From Schistosoma mansoni (Eukaryota > Platyhelminthes > Trematoda > Strigeidida > Schistosomatidae), in the NCBI RefSeq assembly GCF_000237925.1, contig NW_017386033.1:124001-188000 (forward strand): 64,000 bases of DNA, written 5' to 3'. A program made the translations under genes and the position numbers. A model generated the notes under the pieces. The model saw nothing but the letters and a program-made list of their open reading frames with translations, had not been told where the DNA came from and did no database searches. Position 1 is the first letter of the stretch, and each line of letters begins with the position of its first letter. Below, in pieces: positions 47,321-61,700 of this stretch.

Positions 47321-49719
47321 CTTTTCCCTTTTTCCTTTCTTATATATGCCTTTTACATATCTAGGTTCCCACTTGGAGACACCGGCGACCCATTGCTACC
47401 GGATGGTGAAGCTCGTTAAGCGAAAGCTTCTTCTATTCTGTACGGAACCATTTGCAACATTTCGACTAATTACAAAGGCGCCAATACAAATTAGTACGAT
47501 ACGACAGGGCCTTTGGGTATGTAGTTACTTGACAGGATGTCTGTTCGTTTATCTGGTCATCTCAGGGATTTTTACGCTTGTGTAAGGTTTTGACATTTGT
47601 AGAAACAGTGTTTATTTGACCACTTGAACAGATATAATTTTTTGATGGATCTTAACGGTGTAAAGGAACTGGAAACGACCTTGAAATTATGACGCCACAA
47701 TATAAACTATATAAGGAAAGTTTTGTCGTATAAGTAACTAAGTACAGGTGTGTAGTCGCCTGGGATTTCCTTATTCTTCGGGTTCTTAAGGGTGTAAATC
47801 CAAGTAATGTGCATCTTAGCGCTGCACATTCTCTGTAGATCTTTAGATCATTCAATAAACGATTACTCACAACTCTTAAATTATTTGCACTTATTCATGA
47901 GAAAACTGTCAGGATGGCGCTAATGGACAATCACCTGACGACTACAACCGTTATTTATGATTGGCCGTTTATAAACGGTCAATATACATGGTCTCCACAA
48001 AGGTTCGTTTTAATCAGTACCTTACTAATAACCATAATGCCTCATTAGTCCTCGAGTGATATGATTGACACTTGTGGGAAAACGAAAAATTCAGACGTCA
48101 ATAAAAAAAACTGTAAAACAACTATTTCTGGTAAAAACTGGATAAGTGGGTTCACCTATAAAAAAGCAATGTTCGAAAATTTTGTAAATCAATCCGTTCT
48201 TCTTATACGGGAAAAGATTTGGCGAACAAAATTTGTTGTTGTCTTCACTTAGCGTCTAATATTTCATATCACAGATGGTTTAATCATGTACTTTACACTT
48301 AACTGTGACCAGAAAAATGGTAGACTGATATTTCAAGCTCTTATGAAATCAGTGGACATGTATACATTCTCAAAAGTAGTTTTTGTGGTTAGTGTTGGAA
48401 AAGCTTCGTTGAAAACGTGTTGTCGCGTCTCAAAAGTAATTTTAGTAATAGTTTGGTAGCCTTCCTAGCCAGTTAAAAGACATAAAACCAAACAAAGATA
48501 TGAATCGGTTCAACCTGTCTCACATAATATCACGGTATTGGGAAAAATTGGCAATGTGCATAGAAAAAGCCGAAGTAGTACTATCGTTAGCAGTCAAAAA
48601 GTACTTATGTAATCCAAACGAAACAAATTAAATACACAAGTAGAAATAATAATCGTGAAAGCACATATTTACTACCATGGCTGATCCAGAAAGCTGTCAT
48701 CTAAGGTCTCCAAGTTCAAATCACGACTTGCGGACATTATCTTGGTAGATTGTATCTATTAGGTTGGGTCACTCCAACATTCATTGGTTTCGTAACTTGT
48801 TTCTTTATAGTTTAAGTTTTCCTACTGACTTTTTCTGATAGTTCCTCAGATGGTGATGGCAAGTCTCTAGAAGGCAATTCAATCAGTATTTTTTCTACAC
48901 TGTTCAACAGTTTGTAGGGTAACGTTCTACAGCTGAGGCATGGATGTGAAAGTTAGTAGTTGTAAATTATGGATACTCGATTAAAGTTCCTTAGAACTAT
49001 TATTTGTACATGGCCAGACCACCCAGTAAGGATTGTTGTGGTTGAGGGTAATGTTCTTGGTAGTGAAAGTAAGTCAGTCGATGAACTTAACTATTACTAC
49101 CCTTTGTAACTGGGTCACATGTTACTTACGTTAAAACACAATATGGGTTGACATATATCATTTATTTAACTCATGATGGGAGACCAAAAATTCATCATAC
49201 GAATGTAATAATAGTATTATGAGTCATAATGTTGTAATCGAGCGATATTTGTTTGAAAAGTAGTTTCCTTATGTTCTGAATGGTGTTTAAGTATATTAAC
49301 TTACTTGCTGGTACTGCGAAATCTTCTATGAACCATCTGAAAACCGATCATAGTGGTGCAAATAGATGCTGTCTTTGTCACACTGTAAAGGACCTTTTTA
49401 TCGCTTTATTTTTTATATTTCGCCTCCATTAACATTCTGTCGTTGTTTACAGATTTATCTGCACATAGCGTAACATTGTGGATCATTGGATTATTCTTAT
49501 CTGATTATACACGTTGAATAGTCAACAAGTTTGTAGTTTATGAACTGCTTGCCTTGTATTTATTTTAATTTGATGTTTAATTTCGAAAAAAATAACATGT
49601 CAATTCGCAACTTTATCTACCCAACGTTTTTCATTTTGATTTTGTTTCCATCTCTTTACTAGATAAATTGTACATATTCATTTCCAAATGTCCATGTGAA
49701 TCATTCTTAAATACCACAG
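47321..49719. other. intergenic DNA upstream of ACAP gene
   Basis: The first 250 bases may still belong to the LINE tail. The rest is AT-rich with no exon recognised; an untranslated first exon of the ACAP gene may lie here. Confidence 0.4.
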
Positions 49720-52700
49720 ATGTCTGTTGGTTTGGAATCCGCTCAGTGCTTTGATGACACATCGGCTGTGCTTGATGACTTTGTTTCCAAGTTGGCTTCT
49801 CCTTTGAATAAATTTGGAGCGTTTGCTGACTCACCTGAACTACATCAAACTCTTGCATATGCCGAGTTGACGATTTGTCGAATCCGGGCTTACTATAATC
49901 TCATTCAAGAAATTTGTCAACAATCTGTTATTGTAAGTATTCTATTTATGTTTTTTGTTACGTGTTTATTTTTAACGTAATAGGTATGTATTTATTTAAA
50001 TACTCTTAGAAGCTACCTACCTTGTAGTTGAGTGCAGCACAGTGGTATACATTTTGATAGAGACATTTGATATCGCATGTTAGATTATCTAGAATATACA
50101 CAGATTTTCGTGCGTCTAAGTGACATTTATTATGAGCAATGTTTATATAGATGTTTTTCAAAAGCGAATTAATTCCATAAAGTTGACCACTGTGTTAAAA
50201 TGTCACATTGTTCCTAAATAGATTTGTTGTCTATATTAATGTTGGAAGACCAGTTTGTTCATAATTTACCTTCATCTGTGCTTCATTCTCTTATTGGGGA
50301 TCCTTTCGTTTTAAAATGGTCTTTTATTTTTGAAGTTATTTCAAGAAACGTTCCTTTCATTGGTCTGAACACTTGAAATTCATAGTAGTTGCATTATTTA
50401 TTTATTATTTATTGATTTAGACATGAACATTGGTACAAGGAGGCACCAAATATATATGCACCACAAAAGTAATTCGACTTGTGTGATGTCTGGGATATTG
50501 CCCGGGGGCTCAAACCGAAGCGAGTGGTTTTCTTAGGGGGCCACACGCGAAGCCTTCGACCTGAACGTCTGATCCACAAGGCAGTGGAGCATCGTGAGGA
50601 GATGTAATCCCATAGTAGCTGGTGACCAATGATTGATTCATACGCCATTTGTTCCCTCAGGATACTGGAGTCCATGTGCACCATTGGTTTGGAATCAGGG
50701 TTTTCTCACTCTCCTCGGTGGATTCTCCGTGTCCACCAACCCGGTTAAAGTGCCGTATATTCGCTTTTCGTCCTCACAGTTTTTTAGACAACACCCCTGC
50801 CACGAGAAGGCAGTGAGTAGGACTTCCCTGACAGAGGCTATATACGCGTGGTCATGTGAGAACATTTCGAGAGGGAGAGCGGACTCTCCCCACTCTCGAC
50901 TGTAGTAGGGCATTTGGGAGCATCTTGCAACCAACTCGTTATCATATACGTTTTATAACAGAACCCAATGGAGATCTTTTAATTTTGCTTCACATTCCCC
51001 ATAAAATTGAGATAAACGCTTCTAACAAGAAGAGTCCTTTGTTGTGTTTTTAACGAAATTTTCTTACCGACTATTTACTGACATTGTCCATTTATTTTTT
51101 AAAATTCAGTTCTTCACTCTTCTATTTCTCTCTATATCTCTTTGCTTGTGTGGTACGTTTTTGGTGTCTAATTATGTCAGAATTTATATATATTAAATAA
51201 AAAAGAAAGAAATAAAGAAACAAGTTCAATCATATACCCATTTATTAACTCCAGTTCGGTGACTAAAATACTTATATTCCTCTCCACTTGGTTGAGCGGC
51301 TGTAGAGCGTTTCTGATGGTCACATAATCGTATGGTTCAAAACCAATTACAAGGAATCCCTTTTTATTTTGATAATTACATTAAATTTAATCAAGGATTT
51401 GTTAGGTGCACAATTTTCCATTTAACTAAATGATCATATTAGAAAACATTGTACTTCGAAATATTTTACTCTTGTGTATTCACTAGAATTCGTCTCATTT
51501 GTTTCTCCTCAGACTGGTGAAGCATTTTCCTCTTCTCTGTTTAAATTGGCCAAATGCATTGGATTGGGTTTAGATCAAAAACAGTCATGGTCATTTAGTT
51601 CAAATTTGTCGAAGGAATGGAATAATTTTGGCACACAGAAAATACTAAATCATGCTACTCATCTAACAAGTTTATTTGCAGAACAAACAAGAAAATTAGC
51701 CACTAAAATATCGGATATAGAACATGTTTTATCGAAAAATAACGATAGCCTAAATAAGTTGTATGATCTACGAACAAATTTCCAACGTGCTTATGAGCAT
51801 CTTGATAGTGTTGTAAATCGAGCTGCTTCAGCGAATCCAACACGATCTCCTATGGATTTACAATTATTTGACAATCAAGTTAAAGAGGCTCAAGAAATTT
51901 ATCAGAGGACAACAATAGGCTATTTATCCCATCTTCGTCAAGTTATTGGACCAAACTATATTATTTCATATATGCGATTGGTAATATTGGCACTTTCTAT
52001 TCAACAATCTTATTCAGAGCAATTGGGTTTATTATTTAATAGTTCCAGTAAGACAAACAGTCTAACTTCTTCAATATTAGTTCAGCAATGTAAACAGTTA
52101 ATCACTAACTTTGAGCAGAAAACAAATACTGAAGTTCCCAGTAAAATCAGACCATCAGAAACTGCAGCTGTTGAAATAAAAGCTGTTACAAATTTGAACA
52201 ACCCACCGAACCCTGGGCTGGAGGGTTGCTTATTCAAGAGAAGTGGAAAGAAAGGTTGGCGTACATGGTCTCGGCGATGGTTCCGTGTACATGAAAATCA
52301 GTTAGTTTATTGTAAACGTTTCCATGGATTGACATCTACAGACCTCCAGTCTGCGACTGACACAGTGTCCACGGAATTAAACCGAAGGGTTTGTTCATCT
52401 GTATCGAATACTGATCGTTTGACAAATGGAATTGTAAATAAACAGTCTGAAAGTGGTCTTCTGACACAGTTACTTTGTCAAGCTAACCCACAATGGACTG
52501 TTATGGTAAGTGATCTTAGATTTTGTACGGCCCGGATTACCCAACCAAATAAACGATTGACAGCTGCAGAGAAACCTATAAACTTATTGAATAATTCTAC
52601 AGATCGTCGATTTGTTTTTGAAGTAATATCCTCAGGCCATCGAACATATTATTTACAGGCTATTAGTGAAAATGAATTGGATATTTGGGTTAATACTTTA

Positions 52701-55700
52701 CGATCTGGTTTTCATGATTTATGCCGTACTAGTGAGCCACGTTCTTTAAAGAATGGAATGTTGAAAGAAAACTTTGCCAGCAATTCGCTTGATCTATTAA
52801 CTTCTTGCAGTCCAACTCGAAATAGTTTGGAGTTTTCTAACAGCCCAACAACTAGTTCTGTGTCAGGATTCCCAAATGGTCGTACAAATGACCATTTAGC
52901 TCAAGTGTCCCATTCATCTATTTCGGGCCAAGATGGATTGAATAACAAAGGCGGAATTTTGCTATGGCGTGAGCCTGATTTAGCTGGTAATCGTTATTGT
53001 TCTGATTGTTCTGTAGGAGATGCAAGATGGGCAAGCATTAATCTTGGTGTTACATTATGTACGTTGTGCGCTGCGGTTCATCGCAGTTTAGGTGTTCATA
53101 TTTCTAAGGTAAGTTGACACTAATTTTGGTTGTTACTTTTACCTTCATTCTACTTATCAGAGTGTAATTCCAAAACAATTCTAAATTGATAATTATCTTA
53201 AATCAGTTAGTCAGTCGTATTAACAATATAGGATGTGACACAAATATATATCAAACAATAACCCTATCCCACATCACGGTGAGAATCAGTTTAAAAAGAT
53301 TCACTACAAAAGAGTTGAAATAATATTATCAACAATGGTACCAAACTAAACAATAAAAGTATGGTTCGAAAAGAACTAGTGAAATAGAAAAGTAAAAAAA
53401 CATGAGATAATGTTCAAAACTAGGTTTTAGGTGAAGATAATGGATGCTGTATTATTGCAACAAATTTTTTGCACTTTTTCTTTTGGTTACTAAATCATAC
53501 ACATTTTCAAAAAGTGAATACAATAGTGGATCTGTTTCAAAGTGATCAGATAGTCTGTCTTTTAGAGTAACTTTATAAACCTTTACATCTACAAAGAGCT
53601 GAGGGTAATTAGTACATGGAACTCTTTCCTAACCTGCATTTCGTCAGGTTAATATGTGTCTACTGACTACGAGATGCAATGTAATATGATTCAGACAGCC
53701 AGAATAATTCGATGGGTATACTACTTTTCAAAATACTTGACTTGAAGTCCTAGTTGTATTTAAAGGTTCGTAACTGATGTGAGATCTTTCCCACAAATGA
53801 TCCCATTAGCGTCAAACTTGCTGTTGGTGGATTAATTGAATGGAAACTATCTTTGATAGTTACCAGATACATCGCCTTCTCCCATTTAATGGGTTAGATG
53901 CTGCAACACTTATATGTTTTCGTTATCGTTTGCGCCTAATAAAGTGGTTAGGAACCTACTGTAATACAGTTTTTATAAGTGGAGTGTTTAAAAAATTTAT
54001 GTGCAACTTTAATTGCCATTTTAATGGGACTTGATAACTACACTTACTGGTATTCTACATTTCTCAGTGAATATCTAATTGTTCTGTAGTAAATGCAGTT
54101 GATTGGCATATATCACTCTCCTTTTTAGGCATTTAACTCCAGTATTTTTATAATTCGATCAGGTACTCCAAGAGGGACTGCAGCCTTTTGCACCCCTGTA
54201 TTTCGTAGCTGACTTTGACATAATCTGTCCATGATAAATTTCGATGGACAAAAATAGTGTCTATATAGCATAGCAGCGATAATTTTCCGGGAATTTAGTA
54301 CGGGCCTGGACTATGCTATAAAAATGGAGGTGATATAAAATAATCTTGCTTATAACACAACAATTAGGATTCGTTATCACATATATATTAAGTCTGTTCA
54401 CTTTATTTATTGTGATTTGTGTGTGTTCTGTGATATTCTCAAGATCCCTAAACTAATTTAGGGGTGTTATGATAGTTTTTACTTAGCCTTTTGATTCATT
54501 AATGACCATTTTATCTTGTACCAATCAAAAAGTGAGTTGTTTAGACAGTATTGTAGCTAAATTGTTTTGGTTAAATCTATTTCTCAAATGTAGAAGTTGT
54601 GGTGCGTTTTACTCTAATATTTTTCTTGTATAATCATGTGACATGTGAACCTAGATAGTTAAAAGTACTTATAATTACTTCCGTGACCTAATAATTTTAG
54701 TTGGAGGCTGTTTGAAGTGGGAATTTCTTTGACCTAGTGATCATGTGAGACTACAGAGTAACGCACTGAGTGAATTTATCGTTAGTCATTTAGAAAAACA
54801 TGACAAATATCATTTTCTTTATTTTCGTTTCTTGTTTTGTCACCTGTGTTCCACTAGTGTTTGTGTACTTGGAATAATATATATAATCTTTACAAAATCT
54901 AGCCGCCTTTTATGTTACCAAGTGGATAAAAAGACCGATAAGAAAATAACTAGTGTACGATCACCTGTTAATCATTTCAGTGACTGAAGAAGTTAAGTGT
55001 TATGTTTTAAAGTCTATACGAATGGTGGAAATACATTCACTATATTATCATGCTTTCCCAATTCGCTATGGATCTTTCAGGTCTAACTGTTTTTTAAAAA
55101 ATAGTATATGCCGTCTAAAGAATTGAATCAATCAGGACTATTATACTTCAATAAAAGTCTCCTGCTTTATAACAGTCATTTAATAAATGAAATATTAGTT
55201 ATCTTTTTAATTTATAAAACCAAATTAATTGGTCTTTGTTGGTATTTAATCCCCATAATTAGTCATTACAGCATTTGGGTTTTAACTAAAATACACAATT
55301 CTTCCTAATTAAGACAAAATCAAGTAACAGTAATGCAGAAATATCTGCACTGAGAGTGCATGTCAACAAGGTTTGATCCCCCATATATATCAAGAAGATT
55401 ATTGAAACTTGATAACTACTAATATATTTGTCCAAGGCTTTTTCATGATTAGCTAAACTTCTATGAATTTGTGAGTTACTAGTATAAATAATGAGACTGA
55501 GGCAACAAATAGGTTTTTAGTAAAGTTGGGCCCCCAAATGCCCTGGTACAGTCGAGAGTGGGGAGAGTTCGCTCTCCCTCTCGAAATGTTCTCACATGAC
55601 CACGCGTATATAGCCTCTGTCAGGGAAGTCCTACTCACTGCCTTCTCATGGCAGGGGTGTTGTCTAAAAAACTGTGAGGACGAAAAGCGAATATACGGCA

Positions 55701-58700
55701 CTTTAACCGGGTTGGTGGACACGGAGAATCCACCGAGGAGAGTGAGAAAACCCTGATTCCAAACCAATGGTGCACATGGACTCCAGTATCCTGAGGGAAC
55801 AAATGGCGTATGAATCAATCATTGGTCACCAGCTACTATGGGATTGCATCTCCTCACGATGCTCCACTGCCTTGTGGATCAGACGTTCAGGTCGAAGGCT
55901 TCGCGTGTGGCCCCCTAAGAAAACCACCTTCTTCAGTTTGGGCATATGGGCAGTATCACAGCCCTCACACAAATCAAATGAAAGATTTGTGCGGCACATA
56001 TATATCTGGTGCCCCTTGTACCAATATTTATTTGTTTAAATAAATAAATAAAGTTGGATAGCAGTGGTATCCAGGATATGTGCTTCATCTTATTCGAGTC
56101 CCGTTATTTGGGTTTACCTGGATCCCATGAACTCATTCACAGTACCTTTTTCTTAAAATGCCAACGTGTTATCCATTGAGCTACTGAGTTCCGATAGTCA
56201 CTAGCTTGTGCAACGAGTATAAGTTTTACTTGTAAAAGTTTGTATTTTCTCTTTGTTGACATTAGAGATTAAAATCAGTTAGTCTCTTTTTTCGTCCTTT
56301 CTGAATCCTACCTCTAGTTAGTATCCAATTTTCATAAAAACTTGTAAGTTTATTGCATTATTGTGTCAATTCATTCATATGCCAAAAATGAGATATCAAT
56401 TGTTGTCTTCAACGCCAGCAACGGGAGAATACAAACTGTTAGAAACAGCGTTGTACGTTTGAGTTCCATTTTTATCTGTTATGGTTCTTTAAGGCAAATA
56501 CTGTTCTTAGTCTTCACATAAATAATATAAAGTTCAATTCACAAACCCTTTCCTATCTACTGAATTTTAAGATTGTTTTGTGTTCTTATGAACGGTTTTT
56601 ATTCAAATGAAATATAAATATATAGTCATAACCTAGCTTGATGGTGGGTCCTAAGATAAATGAAATTTGATTATTAATCGTATCTGACACAAGTCTATTT
56701 AAGTTCTGAATGTATTTATCTCCTTTCTATATTTTACACAGGTCAGATCATTGACCCTAGACAACTGGCAACCGGAATTATTACATGTCATGTTGAATTT
56801 AGGTAACAAACCTGTAAATAGAATTCTCGAATCAAATTGGCAACGTTATGCATCAGAATTTCCTCGTTTATCATCTGACACACCATTTGAGCAACGTAAA
56901 GCTTGGATCGAGGCGAAATGGGTTCGTTTTAAATTCGCTCGTCCTTCTCTACCACTTGAAGAAAAAGTCTCTGATTCAACGGAAGCTGTTCAGTGGATTA
57001 AACAGCTATATGATAATTGGCAAGAAGCATGTGCTCAAATACGTCAGGATTTTCCAGAACTTATCTATCATCCTAAATCTTCATCCTCATTATCATCGAT
57101 TTGTATATCAAGTAGTCCCGATAGGAAATTAACTCGAAATAATGTTCGTCAATATACTCTTCTAAGTAAGCGTAATTATTCAACTGATAACTCTCTTAAG
57201 GATTAGTTTATCCAACAGGACTATAGTATAAGCTGGTTTGGGTTAGAAAATTGTAAATTTTGAATGAGTTTACAGTGGTAACTGTGTAGCGTCGCTGGCA
57301 GGGGACCTAGATATACTTTTTTCACCTCCCTCGGTTAGGGGGGAATTTTAACACTATCACAAAATCTAAAAGTAGAAGGTAATAGTAGTCTAGTGATACT
57401 CTCTGATCCTTAGTGGTTGCTAAACTGGCTGATTATCCATAAAAGCCTCTATCTTTGAGCCAAATTTAATCAATGATCCAGTGAACTTCATTTTCTTAAT
57501 TATTCTTTAAATAGTTTAGCTATTTTTTTGTTATTTTAGACGAACTGTTAAGCATTATCAAGACCTTATATGAAAAAACCAAGTCAAGCGTGAAAAATGG
57601 ACCAAGGGCACATTCGAGAATAATTGAACAGAAAATTGCTGCAAATTATTTAGTTAGTTTTGGTGCTCGACTTGGTTGCCCACTTCTCATTTTATCCGGT
57701 CTTACTGGAGGTGGTAGTCCAGATGGAAAATTAAAAACTGATGAAATGTCTACCAGTAGTTACCCTCCATTAATATTGGCTTCACGTATTGGCTCTATAG
57801 CAGCATGCGAGTTTTTACTGTTAAATGGTGCGGACGTAAGTTGGAACGTAATCACTATAATTTTGAAATAATTTATCCTATACAAGTGCTCATCAGTCGA
57901 ATTTTTTTTATTACTTTCATATTAACGTAACAAGTTAAAAGTAGGAATAATTGTAGTATCATTGGTAGTAGTGAGAATAAAAGATTCAGTTTGAAAAGAA
58001 CCAATGAAGACGATAAATTACAATAACCACGAAATCAGCATGCAGGGAAAACCTATAAATTACGTTAATTGTTATAAGTTTAGAAGAAAACAACTGCGAA
58101 GAAACTAAACAGAAAATAACTATGGATTAGTGAAGGTATTAATTACAACCATAAAAGAAGGTAAATATATCTGTCAAGCTTGTGAATCTCATGTCACTTC
58201 CGGTTGTCTGTATTAAAGAAATTCAGCTCTCTCCAAATAATCAATATTAACATTCAGGCGATCCACATTTGTTGATGTTCTATATGTTTTTTTCTGTTAC
58301 AAGAATTGTTCTACTCTGTGCATAATCTATCTAGATTCATCGACCGAAGATTTTCACCTATCGATACTTTTCTAATGTGCTATAAATACTTATGTAAAAA
58401 TCGTTGGGAAATGTTTTATTTATAGTAAGAGAAAAGTTCGCTTTGAGTTTTCTCTTTTAACTGACTTTTTATTAAGAATTAAACAGTTTGAATTCGTCCT
58501 ACAGGGCGGATTTTCAACGTTTCCCCCCATCTTTCATCTCTTAGATTGATATAAAAGATGACCGAGGTCGAACTGCATTGCATCACGCTTGTCAATTTGG
58601 TCGTGTTCATTTGGTCTGTTTGTTATTACGTCGACGAGCTAATCAGCTGATCTTGGATAATGATGGCAAATCACCATTGGATGTGGCATTAGAGTTAGCC

Positions 58701-58754
58701 AATGCTGATATTGTAACATTGCTACGACTGCAACGATTAAATGAGACTGCTAAG
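49720..58754 (+). CDS. ACAP: ACAP-type Arf GTPase-activating protein (BAR-PH-ArfGAP-ANK), 3' end not found
   Basis: Exons 49720-49932, 51513-53108, 56742-57165, 57540-57835 and 58545-58754 join in phase for 913 codons. The BAR domain covers about residues 38-300. PH runs from about 307 (GCLFKRSGKKGWRTWSRRWF) to 471 and carries an insert of about 60 residues after QLVYCKRF. The ArfGAP zinc finger is C567-x2-C570-x16-C587-x2-C590, with catalytic R595 in HRSLGVH. Ankyrin repeats span about 815-910 (GRTALHHACQFG, ANADIVTLLRL). ACAPs bind curved endosomal membrane and phosphoinositides and stimulate GTP hydrolysis on Arf6. The usual last segment (DETYxDIFRDFS in other ACAPs) was not found, so the 3' end is missing. 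The first ATG directly follows an acceptor (CCACAG), so an upstream exon or spliced leader is likely. Confidence 0.9.
50395..50919 (-). mobile_element. family A SINE-like repeat, copy 4
   Basis: A full-length 525-bp copy in inverted orientation, nearly identical to the plus-strand copy at 55529-56052. The pair brackets the large BAR/PH exon of the ACAP gene. Confidence 0.85.
51285..51345 (+). repeat. tRNA-like (pol III box) remnant
   Basis: A-box match TGGTTGAGCGG and B-box match GGTTCAAAACC about 40 bases apart. The rest does not fold as a proper tRNA, so it is probably the head of an old SINE. Confidence 0.4.
55529..56052 (+). mobile_element. family A SINE-like repeat, copy 5
   Basis: Full length, from CCAAATGCCCTGGTACAG to a TAAATAAATAAA tail. 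Inverted relative to 50395-50919 with very few differences. Confidence 0.85.
56053..56218 (-). mobile_element. decayed Sm-alpha copy
   Basis: Minus-strand Sm-alpha head and hammerhead remnants (TAGCAGTGGTATCCAGGA; ATCCATTGAGCTACTGAG). The ribozyme core is lost. It abuts the tail of the family A repeat, so one element probably landed at the end of the other. Confidence 0.6.
57166..57539 (+). other. ACAP intron 3
   Basis: GTAAGC ... TATTTTAG, 374 bases, nothing recognisable inside. Confidence 0.8.
57836..58544 (+). other. ACAP intron 4
   Basis: GTAAGT ... CTCTTAG, within the ankyrin repeats. AT-rich, nothing recognised. Confidence 0.8.
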
Positions 58755-61700
58755 GTTAATGGATATGTTACTATTATTATTATTATTATTATTACCATTA
58801 TTGTCGTTAAAACTTAATTTTAGTACTAATTAATACTAACTAGTATTAATTATCATTAAAATTCCTAGAGTTTTGTTGAGAAGCCGTGTGCAGAGGAGTT
58901 CAGCTGAGTCAGGCGTTAGGAAGTTACCCACCAAAGACAATGAAAGTTGGTTGCATAATACCATGGTCTGATTGAAGTTACACTCGTACACGGTCGGATC
59001 ACTGTTCATTGGTGTAGAGTTTAGTGTTTACGCGCGCAAACGACCGAAGGTCCTGTAGTCAAGGATGCATACTGTTGAGGAGTTTCATACTAGAACGAAT
59101 CACCGGTCCAGTGCCCCCAGGTTTTCACTAGTTGTCTAACTTAGATCAGTTATTAAGTTCGATAATGTATTATTATGCCTGTTAATAATGACAAATTGTG
59201 TAATAGTTGGTCAAATTTATGGTACTTAACTTATGTGCTTTTTTTCATGACTTACTGTTTGTTAATCAGATTTAACCTATCAATATATTCAGTTACAGTT
59301 TTTAATTTATGAATTCACATATGTAGAGTGATTACTGCCGAACCGGATGTATTGACGAGTCAGTGTTTACACCATTGTAATATATTTCAACTTATTGCTT
59401 AATAACCAGGTGTAGTGCTCTTTAGTTTCCATTGATCCTTTGAATGTTATCTGTTTATTATAAAAACTAACACTTTTGATTAAAAAATTCTAATCCTTCA
59501 TCGAATATTGGTAACAGATAGTATGTATTGCACATGTTGGATCATTGTTTATCGAAACATAGAGGAATGTTACTATGGTCAGGATTCTAGGCAGAGGGAG
59601 AATATAAGTGTTTAGGTTTTAATATGCCATCAGGTTTTAAAACCACTGACTGGTAACTATATAAGCTGTCTAAGGAAACGTTGACAACTTGGACAGTTCT
59701 TTAAATGGTAAAAATTGGTGGCTATAGACCACTGGTGATTTTCATTAGGATTGATCTTAACACTACAGACATCTATAATTTTTTGTAAATCCTAAACATC
59801 TTATCACTTCTTTACTTTTTTTTCACTAACTAGTGTCTTTTATATTTTATCCAAGCAGTTTCCTATTTTTATTGGTTTTGTCCCTTCATTCTGTCATAAA
59901 GTTTGAGGAATTGAAATGATATGCTATTTTGCGGTGTCCTAAATTCTCATTATCATCTGTTTGTGTGAAACCTTATTTCAGTAAGCTTACACAGATTCAA
60001 CCATAGTTTATATTTATCACATGTGATCCAAACGACAAGTTTGTACTTTTCGTTTTGATTCTGTTGATCAGGCAATAACTTTGTGGGTATATGCAATCTA
60101 TTAGTTTGACTATATTAAGCATTTTTTATTAGCATAGCGTATCATTGCATGCGGTAGATGAGCATGTCTAAAACATTTCTCAACTATAGGAAGTGTAAAA
60201 TTTACATAAGATTAACTAAATAATCAATTATTTTTCTCTTGATCTGTATGTCTGCTATTTAAATAGACACACTTTCTTCACCAGCTACTATAGTTTACTT
60301 TATTTGTCTTTGATTTATGGACAGTTTAAGAATATAAGTATCGATTGAGTTATCGTCTATTTGGGGACAAATAGATGATCTGAGGGGTATTTAAATATGA
60401 TTCGGACTTATGATTCAGTTTGCATGATGTTCCTGAATGTTTAACAAAAGTTTAATGTACTAATCCTGAAAATTAACCTTGTTTAATATTTATTAACATC
60501 TCATGAACTTGAGAAGTGAAAGACATAAGTATCTGTAAAGCACCTCTGTCATATAAAAGAACCACCAAGCTGGCGATGATGATATTCTTGTAAAGTTATT
60601 AAATCGGTTGATAAAGTTGTAACTGGATTTACAGAGGTTTTTAGAAAAGTAAGTATGTCCATATAACCTCATCCGTTGTCCGTTCTTCATAGGTTTATGT
60701 GAGTGCTCACCTGAATGTGTCTGTGAACCTTTCTGTCTGGCCTTCTGACTTTAGGTTATGTGGTGGGATATGAGCATGTTTTGTGTTATAGTTTTTGTAA
60801 ACGTACTGAAAACATGGGTGGTGTGGAACGCATGCCGTTACCGGAAGAGATAGTGTCAATGAACTTGGTATAGGTCTTGGTGTTAATCCCGTTCAAAATG
60901 AAACTAACTGCAAATCCTGTGGTCGTAAATGGACTGGTGCCAAGGAGTTAGAAATTTTCCGTCGTAAAAGTGGACACTATAGAAGACTGCATACAGCAAA
61001 ACTATTATACCCGAACCTTCAAAATTCAGCATACGCGTAACACCGCGAGGAAAAGTATTACGAACCTCTTTCTCTCCCCGAAACTTCAACCATAATCAGC
61101 TGAAAATCGCTATTTAGAATTGCTAAAACATTTGGTAAAAGTTTGAATGTGACCCCTCATATTCGCATCTTTTGTGGGTAATCCTTAGAGTTACCTCGAT
61201 GTCCTGTAATAATACTAACACATTTTTCTCCGTGATCATCATTGGTTGGAGTAGCGGGTGAAGTGTTTGAGTGTTAATTGTGCTTTTAGTAGTTAAGTGC
61301 ATGGGTTGAAGATTATTAGAAATTGTACAGAATTCTGTTATTGACCATTATATTATCAAATTAATTAGTCAAATCGTTTAGCGATAGTATAGTACAGCCT
61401 ATTTTGTTTTCTTATTTTCGTTTTGACATTGTTGTTGACATTGGTACATGTTTTTACAAGGTTCCGATTTTATATCTATCTGTTTCTCTGGCATGTATGT
61501 TGTCAGTACGTTAAGTGTTTAAAGTAGTCAACATGAAACCTTGGACCTGTGTTTCAGGTTGGTTGACAAACATTCACAAGACGTACCGTCAGTCTTGATG
61601 AGACTGGTGCACTCTTTAGGATCCGAACACATATCATACAGCATTACAGTCTGAGATATAACCACTGATTTGGACACAATGTTGAGTCATTTAGATTGGT

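Larger units (their letters stand above)
49933..51512 (+). other. ACAP intron 1
   Basis: GTAAGT ... CTCCTCAG. Contains an inverted family A repeat (50395-50919) and a tRNA-like stretch near 51285-51345. Confidence 0.8.
53109..56741 (+). other. ACAP intron 2
   Basis: A 3.6-kb intron (GTAAGT ... TTTACACAG) splitting the ArfGAP domain just after HISK. It contains a family A repeat (55529-56052) and a decayed Sm-alpha copy directly after it. Confidence 0.8.
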
